From NCBI RefSeq assembly GCF_021155775.2, contig NC_060235.2:24127598-24191597 (forward strand): DNA of 64,000 bases, written 5' to 3'. The stretch's first letter is position 1; each line of letters begins with the position of its first letter. The translations under genes were made by a program, and so were the position numbers. The notes beneath the pieces were generated by a model. The model saw only the letters and a program-made list of their open reading frames with translations, searched no databases and was not told the origin of the DNA. Of the stretch, positions 12,801-24,185 are shown in pieces. This DNA is from Neodiprion pinetum (lineage: Eukaryota > Arthropoda > Insecta > Hymenoptera > Diprionidae).

Positions 12801-14273
12801 AACTAAAATTGATCAGAGATTTCGTGCGTTCGTGCATTTCAAATGATCGTTTGTAAATAACCACCCACCCCTGGACTTGTCGTTACGCTATTGCACACTG
12901 TTAGTTGATCACATAAAATACACAGCGACAGAAGTACAAGGGTATAAATGGAGTCGAAGAGTATCCTTCAGAATTGGATCGACTTCCTGGACAAGTCTGC
13001 TGCCCGTGTCAATAATTGGCTGCTGAGAAACGAGTCGTTGTTACGTACTCGTTAGTCGGTTGAAAAAAGTAGTGGAGTACTTCTAAGAGACGAGTTAACA
13101 ATTGAATATACGATCATTTCAGCTACGCCGGAAATGACATGGTCTCGTTGCTCCCTTTGTTCATAATAAAATAAATGGAAGTAAAAAAATGTGAAATACA
13201 ATGATCGACGCGGCCATTTTTTTAGAAACATTACTCAATCCCGTTTGTAATTCACTCGACATGTTGTACTTAGGTTCAGGCTTCAGCCGATGATCGATTA
13301 CCTGCTTTTATTATTTTCTCCCATCAATTTTGCTTCGCTACGCTCTACATAACGAAGTCTCTTTAAAACCGTTCCGTACGGAAAAACGTTCTCGATTCGT
13401 CGACTATACGTGTTAATGTCTGCATATGCGTAGGTGAAGATGTTGGTAGTCAAGTTGATTATCGTATTGATAAACAGACTCGAGGCAGACGAACGAGTTA
13501 TGATTGTTTAAAAGAAAAAAATTTGTCTCCATTTCTATACCGGACCATAACTGACGGTACTAATATTAAAACGCTTTGTCGAATTTTCGAACGGATCTGT
13601 CACAGTCGACGATTTATGTTGAAAATTTGATTTCTTCACAAGTCAGAAAATGTGAATATATCCAAATTGCGTAACAATGTAAAAAGTAATGTATTATTTC
13701 ACAGCAAAGTTTGCACTAAATCATCAGTTCAATGCGAAATACGTGCTACTTGACCCTCATCATTGTAAGTATACGTATTTAATCACGTTACCGCAAGTAA
13801 CTCAACACGGGTACATCAACCTCTTACATCGTTTCTTTCTTATTTTCATTCTCGTCATAATCATAATCGTCATAGCCGTTATTATCGTTACTGACATTAT
13901 TCTTATAATGAACACATTTCGACAGTTGCATAATGCTGACGTTTATCGGGTTTGTATTTCGTAACCATAAACAACTTAATATCACGAGAACAGATTTAAA
14001 ACAACAAATATGTAAGTGAATACCAGGATAATGGAAACTTGTGACTTCAAAAAAAAAAATATATTCGAAAAGTTGAGAAGTCACATTGAAAAAGTTCACA
14101 GTCATTAATGTATCAAAAACTTTCAACATATCCACTGGTACACACTATTGCGTTAATTATTCATAACTCATTTGAATTTCAATGAGTCATAAGTATGTTT
14201 TGTTTTCCCCAAGGTATAACGTCACATCGTCAGTGTAACGTCGGCCAAAGGAAGATCTCGACTGTGAATAAAT
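9841..14273. other. No gene recognised; simple repeats and one hairpin
   Basis: Contents that can be named: a perfect 11-bp-stem palindrome with a 4-base loop (10658-10683), seven TTG units (11626-11646), and a lone family-B-like terminus GGGGCATTCCATGAC at 11710. All frames in this stretch are short and lack family features. Confidence 0.45.
10658..10683. other. Perfect 11-bp palindrome, possible cruciform or hairpin
   Basis: GTGTGCATATA and TATATGCACAC are exact reverse complements separated by CATA. It lies in a TA/CA-rich simple-sequence patch, so it may be just a by-product of the microsatellite. Confidence 0.6.
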
Positions 14274-14507
14274 ATGCCCGATGGTCGATTGATCTCAAAC
14301 TCATCGTCAGCGGACCAAAATGACAGTTACTTGACCACGATTACGCAGTCAAACCGCGTCCGTTCCTCGGTTTACCTTGTCTGCGCGACTGCGGTGCGGA
14401 ACCATGGAAAAGATTATCTGAACGGTACAGCGGAGTTACTGGATAGCGGTATTGCAACGACACAGAGAGCCGGTACTCGACGTTTATTACGGGTGGAACG
14501 GCATAGG
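14274..14507 (+). other. Candidate 5' exon with good splice donor
   Basis: A GC-richer block stands out from its AT-rich surroundings. An ATG at 14274 opens 78 codons reaching CGGCATAG followed by GTAGGT, a plausible donor. The translated sequence shows no domain and no signal peptide. It could be an untranslated or alternative first exon of the putative plus-strand gene, or chance. Confidence 0.2.
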
Positions 14508-14639
14508 TAGGTACACAAAGAAACGCGTCAACCGAACAACTTTTTCGTGCCGTAGAGCCGATGTTCGCGAAATTTAATTACGTCGAAAGGGTGCATTAAG
14601 AGGTGCCCTCGTCGATTTCGACGTTTATGTAGAAAAGAG

Positions 14640-15215
14640 GCGGACAAAGTGGACACCCTGAGAAGTTAACGCTTCGAACAGAGGTTTGAATCAATGGATC
14701 GCAAAATTTTTACCGAAAATTTCCGTGAAAATTCCCTAAAATTTCCAGAGGCATTTCGCCCCTCACTTCCTTGGTTCTTTCAATACATTCACAATATGGT
14801 GTTTCCAAATTTCTAAGGCTACTGAACTTATTTTTGTGTATCAATTTTGGAAAAGTACGAGAAACTTCTGGAAGGGACCCATTTTGCGCGCACATTTAAA
14901 AGATTCAATAATTGGAATCTCGATTTGGAGCTTCACTTTTTTAGGGCTGTATTTTTCCGAATTTCAAGTTCTCAGAATATGTAATTGATTTAATTGCTAT
15001 AGAGCAAGTAAATAATAAAATTTTGAAATTTTTAGGGGTGCCAATATTGCCCGCCTCTCCCTAAGTTTTCAAGATATGCAGTTGATTTCGCGTTTGAAGT
15101 TTGCCAGAGCAAGCAAATAATGAAATTTAAAATTCTTTTTCAATTTTTCAAAATTACGAAACATTTCCAGGGGTGTTCACTTTGCCCTCCCCTGCCCTAT
15201 ATATCTTCAAATATC
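14640..15215. repeat. Diverged tandem duplication, unit roughly 115 bp
   Basis: Three diverged copies follow each other. Copy-specific words include TCTCAGAATATGTAATTGAT / TTTCAAGATATGCAGTTGAT / TCTTCAAATATCTAACTGC, AGAGCAAGTAAATAATAAAA / AGAGCAAGCAAATAATGAAA, and TTTTAGGGGTGCCAATATTG / TTCCAGGGGTGTTCACTTTG. It is non-coding. Confidence 0.6.
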
Positions 15216-16015
15216 TAACTGCACTTATCGCAAAGGTGGAAAAGGGCTTCACCGCGCGATTCTCCGTACAATTCTGATCAAAAACAGTCCAAAACGTTTT
15301 CATCTGACGCAGAAATAAAGAAACGGCACACTTTCAACGAAATTGCAACAGTAACTTCGTTTTCACTTCATTATTCAAGATTTCAAATAAAATTCTCAAA
15401 CTTTTCCAGGTTCATAAGAATTCTGTGACGAATATTAAAGTGCAGCTTAAAAATGGGACTAGTCATTCAGTAACCATGCACAACCTGACCAAGTGACAGA
15501 CTGGAGCCTTGTGTTTATTCTTACTTCATTTCCGCAGCAATGTGTATCTAGATTCTAGGGTATTCATCGACAGAGGGCGTATTAAAAAGTGTAAGCATGC
15601 CCGCGTGTGTGCCTAACCCAAATTCCCACAGACCCAGCTCTATGGCATAAGGAATAGCAGGACGGGGCGTAACCCAAGAATAAAGACAAAAGCACTGATG
15701 TCTGCGGAAACGTAAAGAGAGCGAAGATACTACACGTTTGGTGTTTCAGTCGAGTGTGTCTAGCGCAGGTGTTGCGCAAGATAATTTGCATCCGTGTTTA
15801 GATCATTTTTTTATGCAATGGTTAAGTGTGTCGTATGATGACGAATTTTGAAAATTTAGGTTAGAACCAGCGTGTAAAATTAATGAAAATAACTTGAAAT
15901 CATATGAGGTTGAAGCACAAATCGCTCGCAATTGGAATGCTTTTCGGATAATATATCAGGATCTGATCAGCGAGTATTAATATTAAAGTAAAAATGATTA
16001 CGAGTCGGACAAGGG
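15216..16015. other. No gene recognised
   Basis: Non-coding spacer. I find no open frame with coding character, no RNA gene and no clear repeat. Confidence 0.4.
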
Positions 16016-16029
16016 GTTAATTACTGATG

Positions 16030-16340
16030 GAATCTGGTGTCCACAGGTTACTGTAATCTCGTATATTCTTTGCAATCTTTTTGCAAGTTCTACCCGATCT
16101 TTGTAGTTTGCGGCAATCTCTGTAGTCTTTTGTAATCTTTGCAACCTCCGTAATGGTTTGTAATCTTTTGTAATGATGCAATCTACACTCTAATGTTTTG
16201 TAAACTGTGTAATTTTTTGTAACCCTTACAATATTTGTAATAATTTTTAATCGTGCCGTAATCGTTTGTAATATTTGCAATCTTTCTGTAACCCCTGTAA
16301 TTATTGTAATAAATTTATAATTTTTGTAATTGTAATCAGG
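16030..16340. repeat. Degenerate short-unit tandem repeat (TTTGTAATC type)
   Basis: About 300 bp are built from loosely spaced copies of TTTGTAATC / TTTGCAATC / CTGTAACCC. The repeat keeps a minus-strand frame open for 110 codons (16349..16017) giving repeated KxLQTIT- and ITKDYR-like words. The open frame is a consequence of the repeat and not good evidence of a gene. Confidence 0.7.
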
Positions 16341-16732
16341 GTACGTCATTTTTGCACAGTGATCAAATCCCCTGGAGTCGAATCAGAAACACTAGCACAG
16401 TTTGTTTACGATAAATTTCAGCTTTTCTTGTACTAATATTGGCAATTCGCTCAGGTTCGTTTCGATCGTTTCTATCACATGATAAAAAAGATGATTTCAT
16501 CAGTGTTCACCTTCAATATTATAAACGATTATTTCTCTCTACATGTACCTCTGTTGTTTTAGGCAGCGGGACTCGTTCATAAAAAAAAAAAGATCTTTTC
16601 TTTGTTTCACTGCCAAAGAGATTGTCAGACCTCCGGATTCACAGATTCTGCCGAAACTAAAAACTTTCACTGGTGTTTCTTTTACCCCAAAATATGAAAC
16701 TTTCGACATGTCTGTGGCTCTTCTTATTCGCC

Positions 16733-16757
16733 TATATATATATATATATATATATAT
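16733..16757. repeat. (TA)n microsatellite
   Basis: Twelve uninterrupted TA units sit about 40 bp before the candidate exon at 16797. Confidence 0.95.
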
Positions 16758-16796
16758 TTGCATAAGTACAGTTCCACTCAAACACCCAACGTAAGA

Positions 16797-16911
16797 TGGC
16801 GGCCACGGCAATCACTCCCCTAAGATACCCCCCCCCCCCCCCCCCCCGCTCCCGGTATCATCATCGGTACGAATTTCCAACTTCCGGCGCTCGCCACTCG
16901 ATCCAGCCGGT
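16797..16911 (+). other. Candidate first exon with C20 tract
   Basis: AAGATGGCGGCCACGG gives a strong start context (and a YY1/Pho-like AAGATGGCGGC motif). The frame runs through 20 C residues (16828-16847), encoding MAATAITPLRY, polyproline, then about 20 residues to CAGCCG followed by donor GTGAGA. The block 16797-17060 is strikingly GC-rich. The minus strand is also open here, reading a glycine run. I cannot tell whether either frame is used; a promoter/5' exon is the simplest reading. Confidence 0.25.
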
Positions 16912-17060
16912 GAGACAGGGTAGGTCGTCAAATGCCCACCACTTCTGTGGCAGCAGCAGGAAACCCCGGCTGGCGTCGAGGTGGCGGCAACGAGGACGGA
17001 GCAGCTTTCGCCGTAGGGTGGTGGGATAGGTATTGATCCTACAGCACCCCCGACTCTGTA

Positions 17061-18350
17061 CCTAGGTGTTATACACATTGAAAGACGCACCGTACTTGCC
17101 AGCGATATCGGCTCGTCGTAATTGTCGATCTTCTATCAATTTTTCTTTCCCCCAACTTGATTCGTTATACGAGCATTATTGCCCACAATCAAACGTCGCT
17201 AAGCTACAACAAAGTTATAATCATTTTGTGGAAATTGCATGTTGGACGATTTGCACATTTTCGAAGGTGGATTATTATTTGACGAAAAATTTACAGTTCT
17301 TGTTTTCAATGTGTGAGATTTGCTTGTTGTTACGAATCCGAGAATTCAGGTAAACTGGCAAAACTTGTTTTCAAATTTTTCATATTTCTGGACCATTGGA
17401 ACAGGAAACAAGAAAGCAATATACTTGTCTTCGTTCAACTGCAGTGGTTCGCAATCAGCTATTTTTTAAATGTCATATATATAATTTTAGATGAGAAATG
17501 AAATTTGAGGGCGAAATATATTAGGATGCAATTTTTCTTTCGAATATTTTAAATCAGTAGAAAATACACACACGTACATATTTATATGTAAAATATATAA
17601 GGTATTATATGTACAAAGTCAACTATTTCCTTTAGTAGCAGGCTCTGATCGTGAATCGAGAATATCAGATTCGCGACGATTAAAAATCCTTGAAATAATC
17701 CAGCGATTAGATAACGATCAAGGAACTTTAATATAATACGCGTATGATTTTGAAAACGGTCAAAAATTAATAATAATAATAGTAATAATAATAATAACAA
17801 CAACAATAGTAATAATAATGTGTTACAGCATCAACAAAAATTTTCTCCAATACATCTTACCTCCAATTGATTTTAGTTTAAAATTGTGTTGAAATCCGAT
17901 TTATTTATAACGTATGCTGCAACGTTTACAATAAACAGACGACGAGTAAACCGTGTTTAAACGCGAACATTACGTATGAATAAATCAATACCACTGATAA
18001 TGTATAAATACGAACAGGACTACTGAAAGCGGTTTTGGCTGAGAAAAATACGTGATTTTAAAATGAAAAATATGATTATACGGAACACGAGAAGTGACAG
18101 AGGTAGGTATGTATATAGTAAGGAAGCAAAAGAACGGCAGAAAAGCCGAGAGACGAAGCCGCCGAAATCTTCGATGACCGCAGCGGTCGGCAATCCGATC
18201 TGCTAGTCGAGGCCGAGATCAAACTAACTGGTATGTGTGTCATAGGTATATATCCTGTATTTGCGGGCACGAAAAGTAACTGCAAAGAGTGTGAGTGAAT
18301 TATTCGCAATCAGCGGTGACGGCGGTGTAGCGACAGCGTTACTGATACAA
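17061..18350. other. No gene recognised; AAT microsatellite
   Basis: Contains an imperfect AAT/AAC/AGT trinucleotide tract at 17767-17819. The short frames on both strands are not supported by domain or splice evidence. Confidence 0.45.
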
Positions 18351-18352
18351 TT

Positions 18353-18397
18353 TTATATATATATATATATATATATTAGTAGTAGTAGTAGTAGTAG
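18353..18397. repeat. Compound microsatellite (TA)n(TAG)n
   Basis: About twelve TA units followed directly by seven TAG units. Confidence 0.95.
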
Positions 18398-18468
18398 CGT
18401 ATGCAGTGGCTTGTTATAAAACGGCTTCCTCGACTACAGAAATTTTCAGCAGGTAATTGAGATTAGCG

Positions 18469-18784
18469 ATGACATCATCGTGAAACGTGATTCTGTGAGA
18501 CTCGCGTAAACTATCGTCGACGTGACTTTTGAATGGTGGAGAGGAACGGAACCAGATTGAAAAAAAAAAGGAATCGGAGAGTAAGATAAAGATAGAGACA
18601 GATGTAGAGAGAGAGAGTGGAGTGGAGTGGTTTGGGCGAACCTGGACGAACGAATGTGGGGAATAATAAGAGGGGAAAAGAATTATAAAAAGCGAGAGGT
18701 TTGCGGTCTACGGTTAACGGATACATGGGATGATAGGTGGGATATGTAACGCGGGTTGTGACGTCACGCGGATGGCTTACGTCA
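18469..18784. promoter_or_regulatory. Cluster of CRE/ATF-like motifs
   Basis: A full palindromic CRE, TGACGTCA, lies at 18759-18766. TTACGTCA lies 18 bp away at 18777-18784, and TGACATCA lies near 18470. The motifs are seen directly; a regulatory role is inference. CREB/ATF and PAR-bZIP factors bind such sites in insects. No nearby gene start can be named. Confidence 0.35.
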
Positions 18785-18912
18785 TCGCTCGTTAAATCGG
18801 CTACGCGTATATAATGCCACTGGGTATAATGGTAGATGTGATAAGCTTGGCTGCAGCCGTGCTCAAGAAGATTATACGTCGTCCTCCGGTGTAACGTACT
18901 TGTCGGTTTCAA

Positions 18913-19698
18913 AAATTATAACGGAAACGTGTATTAATTAATCCCGTTCCGAAGCTACGATAAAAGCTTTTAATCTTTTACGTAAAACGGGGGTAAAAAA
19001 TTAAACATTTATTTTCTCACGTTTCATAGTTTATACATCGTACGTTTCGACACTGTTAGGTGTAACAGAAAATTTGCGCTTCGAGTTTACCTTGGAGTTT
19101 GTTAACGGATTGATATCGGTGAGCATCGTAGTAGCAAAGTTTCTTCGATCTCATTATAGTGGGTTTTTGTGTAAAGAGCATCACTTTATTTATAGAGATA
19201 AATAAATAAATGCTATAAACCGTGTCCGATAGGCCAAGGCGGGATCAGCTCCAATTTTCTCAGTAACTGCCCCACGTGACTAATTGAACGTGCGATAGAT
19301 CTGACTACATACTTTCAAATACCGAGGTAAGGTTTTGGTCGTGGAAAAAAAAAAGGTTGGAAATGTGAAATTTTTGTATTTTTCGACAAACGAAAAACGA
19401 GTGTCATTAAAAAGTCTACGTTTATACTACGTTTAGAAATAAAAACCAAATAGATATTTCAGGTTACAATGTGATACAAATAATATTTTCTGCATAAGAT
19501 TGAGAAAAAAAATAAATAAATAAATAAAAAACAACAACAACAACAAACTAAACGCAAAATTGTAATTATGCAGTAATATCGTCTCAACTTTATGGAAATG
19601 ACTGCAACCAGAATTGTCCATTAGTAGATAGATGAAGTTAATGTGACGATTTGGAGATGCTTGATCATTACCACTGTCGTGTTAACTACGTACGTATA
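18913..19698. other. No gene recognised
   Basis: AT-rich spacer with an ATAA/CAA simple-sequence tract near 19509-19545. No frame, RNA or regulatory element can be supported. Confidence 0.4.
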
Positions 19699-20086
19699 GG
19701 GGATTCCGTCCAAGGCCAACCATTATGAAGTCGATGGAAAAAAAAGTTGAATATGCCAAAAGAAAAAAGGGGAAAAAGAAAAACGACAATACAATAACCG
19801 TTGGAACAATGTTTTAATTGCGCAAAAGAATAGAAAAAATCGGCTTATCACTGACCCACTCTTGAAACGTTTGGAATAAAAAATACAGTTTCCGAGTATT
19901 AAGGAATTTAAAAAAAGGTTCATTTTCAAATCACTTTAAATATTTGTAAACAATTGAGCAGTTAAAAAATAAATCTGAAAAAATTCATGGTACTCTTTCA
20001 AAGTTGAAGCAATTGCAAAATTTTTTTTCAAACAAAATCAGAAATAGCGAGGGTCAGACGTTGATCGGGCTCGCATGGAATGCCCC
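19699..20086. repeat. Inverted-repeat family B, diverged copy
   Basis: The left end is GGGGATTCCGTCCAAGGCC. The right end in reverse complement is GGGGCATTCCATGCGAGCCC, continuing ACGTCTGACCCTC. The right end resembles the terminus of the 32.88 kb copy (GGCATTCC..., GTCTGTAACCCTGAC). The interior is A-rich and non-coding. Confidence 0.4.
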
Positions 20087-22993
20087 ATATGCAAATGCCT
20101 CGACATATCGATCCCTGTACGAGATCATTAACGTTAATTTCAAGACTCCGTAAGGAACTGTCAACTACACATAATCTACATTCCATTGTACGCCTCTGCC
20201 CATGCAACGCGCAGACAAAACGCCTTCGTCTATTGATATTAACGACCAGGCATCAGACTGCGTTGAATGAATTCACCGCACGTAGAATACCTTAGATATC
20301 CTACACAACGTGTATGTAACATGCATTAAATCTGTCAAAAGTATACGACGTAAGAATGCCTGGGTACAACGGTCAGGTGTGTCCCAAAGTTTAATTTCCT
20401 GTATGCAATTTGACTCTTCTTCTTAAATGTACGATGATGAGAACAAAGAATTGCCCGTACTTATTTGACTCACGAATCTGTATCTTGCAATCGGGATCTT
20501 ATACTTATTTATTAATTATTACAAGTAAATCGATAAAGACACCGGTTGGTTTACCCCTTGTAACAGACCCAAGTCTTGTTGGATACATGCGTACAATGGA
20601 CACGCCGTTAAACGTGATACTCTGCTAAATATATATATATATTCATTTCCGTAACGTCCTGGTAGGAAGCTACTCGTAAGGTCGCATGGAATGCATTATA
20701 ATTAAAAATGACACAGAGAATGACGAAAAGAAATTAGTCAGTTACGAAGAAATCTAATTGAATTTCAAAAAATTGTCTACAGGCATTCCGTTTTATTTTC
20801 AAGTTCATCGGTTAATTTGATAAAACCATTGATGTAATACGCTCGGATCATCATTCGGGTCGATCAAACGTGTCGTGTATATTTCTACTACGGGAACCGT
20901 TAAGACTGCCTGATACGTGTGAGACGAGCGTTAAATCGTCGCCTATACATATATAAATTAAATTACACTTCTATAATTCAAGTATACAGTATAATTCGAA
21001 CTTTTCAACAACTCTGGTCAAGACCGGTGTATGATAATCGCCAAAACCCGCAAGCTATGAATATACAGACATGATATACATGTATATATATTACATCTGA
21101 TTATAAGATATAAATGCTACAAACGTCCGTATGTTATAAATATGTAAGAATGCACGGATGTAATTACCTACGCTGAATACATATAAGGCGTGCAAATTGA
21201 ATTTAAAAATAACATTAGGCAAAAAATTGCATCATTGAAAAGGAAAAAGATGGTTGGCGACCACCGCACGTCTGTAACCATTGTATTTATTACCCGTCAA
21301 AACTACGGTGTTTCAAATCATACTAATTATCTCAATAGTTTCAGGGGTAGTAAAATTCTAGTTAAAAAAAATGAATAAGGATTTTGAAGGTACGCGTAGC
21401 CTCTCAATTCGCAGAGTATGCTAAATCAAGTTTATACTCACGTTTTTTCGTTTAGCCTTCTAGCTCGCTGTACCCTGTAACAAAATGTAAAGATAAACAT
21501 TATTTAAAATTCTATGTATAAAAATAATTTGAACGCCGGTTCAACGTTACAAAGTTATCTAAATAATTCGAGTTTATTTTCACTACAGTCAACGTATCCC
21601 AAAGTATGAAATTAGCTACGTGATCGGAAAAAGGCCGAGCTGGAAAAACGTGAGAATTATTACTATTTCCTTCATCATCTTGTATTTCTAATTTTTTTAT
21701 TATTCTATATTTTTATTATTTTATATTATTTATTATTTTATTTTTATTATTAAATAATTTTTAGTATTCGAAATATCATGTTTTCCCTGAAAACATGATT
21801 TTCCTTTAATCTGATCTGGTAAATGAAATCCTAATTCGGCATGTGATGTTACTTTTTCAAAAGATCTTCTATTACACAGAAGAAGAAAAATGTATAAAAA
21901 GTATTTACAACAAAAGCGGTGGAATAAAATTCAATTCTAGATTGAAAACTGATTATGTAACCTCTGACGCTGAGCGATAATTAACGGATCGTCTAAACTT
22001 CGTTTAGAAATCATTGATCGAGATTGCATCCTGACACATGTGCCAAGGGATAAATCAAAGGTCTCTTCTAAATTAAAATAAATCGCTTATAGATTGACAA
22101 ATCTGAGGTTAGAGATTTAGCCGTTAAATAAATCAATTGAATAGCGAATTACCATAATTGTTCACAATTTCCTTATAATTTATAATTATTATACCGCGAT
22201 ACCGAATGTCTTTTTTGCGAACATCAAAGCCCGATGTTTCGACTAAAAATACATATTTCCATTTATATTAAATGTATTTAAATTTTTCGATACCAAATGC
22301 ACACAACGTGGACTTTCATTGCTCGATTCACACCATTGTGTTTAGTCTGTAGGCAGGATTAAGTCGTTCGTTCACACGCACCCGAAATCCGGAAGTTCAT
22401 TATTCGGAGCATGTATTATATAGACAATAATTCTACAGTACTTTCAAACTTTCTTTCTTCTCATGCTCTCACCGTTTCATGTATGTACTATTATTTTAAA
22501 TATTTTTTATCGTTAATATTGTGGATAAAATGCTAGACCTGAGTTTCTACTACAAGGATAAAAATTCTGTAACATAATCGCGTCAGTCGTTACTTGTGCG
22601 AATTAGATTAAAAAAAAATTATCCTTCAATTTCTGATGGAGGAAAAAATCTCGGGCGGCATATTTTCTTCGATAAGATGTCGAATAAAAAATAGAGAAAA
22701 AGCTATAGTAGTAATTAAAATAAATATTCATACCTCAGATAAGATTAAATTACGTAATGAATTCCGCCAATTACAGATAAGCGATCAGTTATCAGAATTT
22801 CGATTTAACTGAGCACTTTTTTTTTCAAGTAATTTCATTTACAAAAATTCCACCGCAGAAAATAATGATAAAAACAAATTTGTGGGCCAAAATTCGATGG
22901 AAAATAAAAATTAACGTGTTTCCGACAAGCGTTAAGACCTAGAGGTCTAAAATTTGAAGGCATTTCACATCTTAGCGAACAAAAAAAATTGTC
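20087..22993. other. No gene recognised
   Basis: AT-rich, with lone CATTCC-type family-B termini near 20682-20695 and 20779. No coding frame has recognisable features. Confidence 0.4.
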
Positions 22994-23165
22994 ACGAGGC
23001 TGAAGCTAGCAGTACTAATGCACTAAAGTCCGAAAATCTAAACTTTATGAAATACCTAGAACCCCAAATACTTTTCTAAAATTCCAAGGGTAAAACTGAA
23101 CTGCGTTCTTCTATTTCCAAAAAGTTACTCACGTTTGGCTGCTAACTCTGGCTGTTAGCTTCAAA
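22994..23165. repeat. MITE family A, degenerate copy 3
   Basis: ACGAGGCTGAAGCTAGCAG at the left and, inverted, GAATTTGAAGCTAACAGCC at the right resemble the family A termini. The core is strongly diverged. Confidence 0.35.
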
Positions 23166-23550
23166 TTCGTCAAATTTTCTAAAAATGACAGTCTAATCAA
23201 AACTTTTGCACCTCATCATTTTAGTTCGTAATTGGCGTATCTGCTCGCATGACATGTTTCTTGTACAAATAACCGTTCGCGATGTAAATAAGTATAGATC
23301 ATACGACATCGCATCACGTGTGTGTGTCAACGTAGGTATTACATGCGAATAATAAGTCGTTGCATATTGAAAGAGACGAAGCGAGATACCGCAAGGTGCA
23401 AAAACCAAAAGCGGAAGCGCGCGATAGCAGCGCAGGTCCGACAATTACCACTTCCGGTTTGCAGCTAAAAGCGCAGCGTTGCAGTTTAGAGGAGGAGGGC
23501 AACAAGAAGGAGGTTGCGTAGTACGAATTGCACGCGAGGGTTGAAACGGA

Positions 23551-23622
23551 ATGGCCGGGTTTCACCTGCACGCCACGGGGTTCTTATACCTGTCCGCATT
23601 CGTCGCAACCCTCACGATGAGG
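23551..23622 (+). CDS. Candidate signal-peptide first exon, gene unknown
   Basis: A GC-rich block preceded by purine-rich leader sequence has ATG in good context (ACGGAATGG). It opens exactly 24 codons, MAGFHLHATGFLYLSAFVATL then TMR, ending at AGG followed by GTAAGC, a strong donor, in phase 0. The peptide has a hydrophobic core typical of a secretion signal. Signal-peptide-only first exons are common in insects. The downstream exon is not identified; the segment at 29280 is phase-compatible and on the same strand but 5.7 kb away. No family can be named. Confidence 0.35.
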
Positions 23623-23850
23623 GTAAGCGAGCCAACTGAATAAATAACTAGCGGCTTTAGGCTGGCCGTGAGTCAGCCCTCGAACTCGAACTGCCCGTTT
23701 TCACACTGCAGGTCCCGGTTTCCCAGGAAAAAGGAAAAAATTAATATACGATTCGAACTACAAATTAAGATTCGTAATTAACGATTTAAAACCATTCAGG
23801 TACCATTTTGTTTTTCACGAAAATGCAAATTTATTTTATTTTGAAACACT
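23623..23850. other. No gene recognised (putative intron start)
   Basis: Sequence after the GTAAGC donor at 23623. No open frame is supported. Confidence 0.3.
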
Positions 23851-24185
23851 GTAATTTTATTTTATTACAGTAAAAATCTTGGAAGTCTGACCTTGGATTC
23901 GTTACCGATACCCGGAAAAACCTCCGCAAACTAATTTCAACCAAAATCCAAATATATGGGATTTTTTTTACAACCATATTGGATTCACCATTTTCGATTC
24001 CGCAAATCTGACCTCGGTAAACCATAAAAAATGAAATTTAATTCTTCAAGTGACCATTGTAATAAGTCAAAATATTATACCAAACGACAAGAATTATTTA
24101 TTCATTTTTTTTTACCGATACACGGTAGAACCTCTGAACCGTTGTCAGATCCAACGACCCCCATATTTCGCCCTCAATATTTCGT
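23851..24185. repeat. Dispersed repeat array (GGATTCG / CCATTTT type)
   Basis: Repeated words include TCTGACCTTGGATTCG then TACCGATACCCGGAAAAACC, CATATTGGATTCACCATTTTC, TCTGACCTCGG, and again TACCGATACACGGTAGAACC. These look like diverged copies of one unit, related to the inverted repeat at 9.6 kb. The 129-codon plus frame at 24031-24420 overlaps this repeat and is not considered a gene. Confidence 0.5.

Noticed and set aside
16017..16349. 110-codon minus-strand frame with repeated ITKDYR-like words
   Set aside because: The open frame is produced by the underlying short tandem repeat.
18511..18912. 133-codon minus-strand frame
   Set aside because: Low-complexity leucine/phenylalanine tail from simple sequence and no domain.
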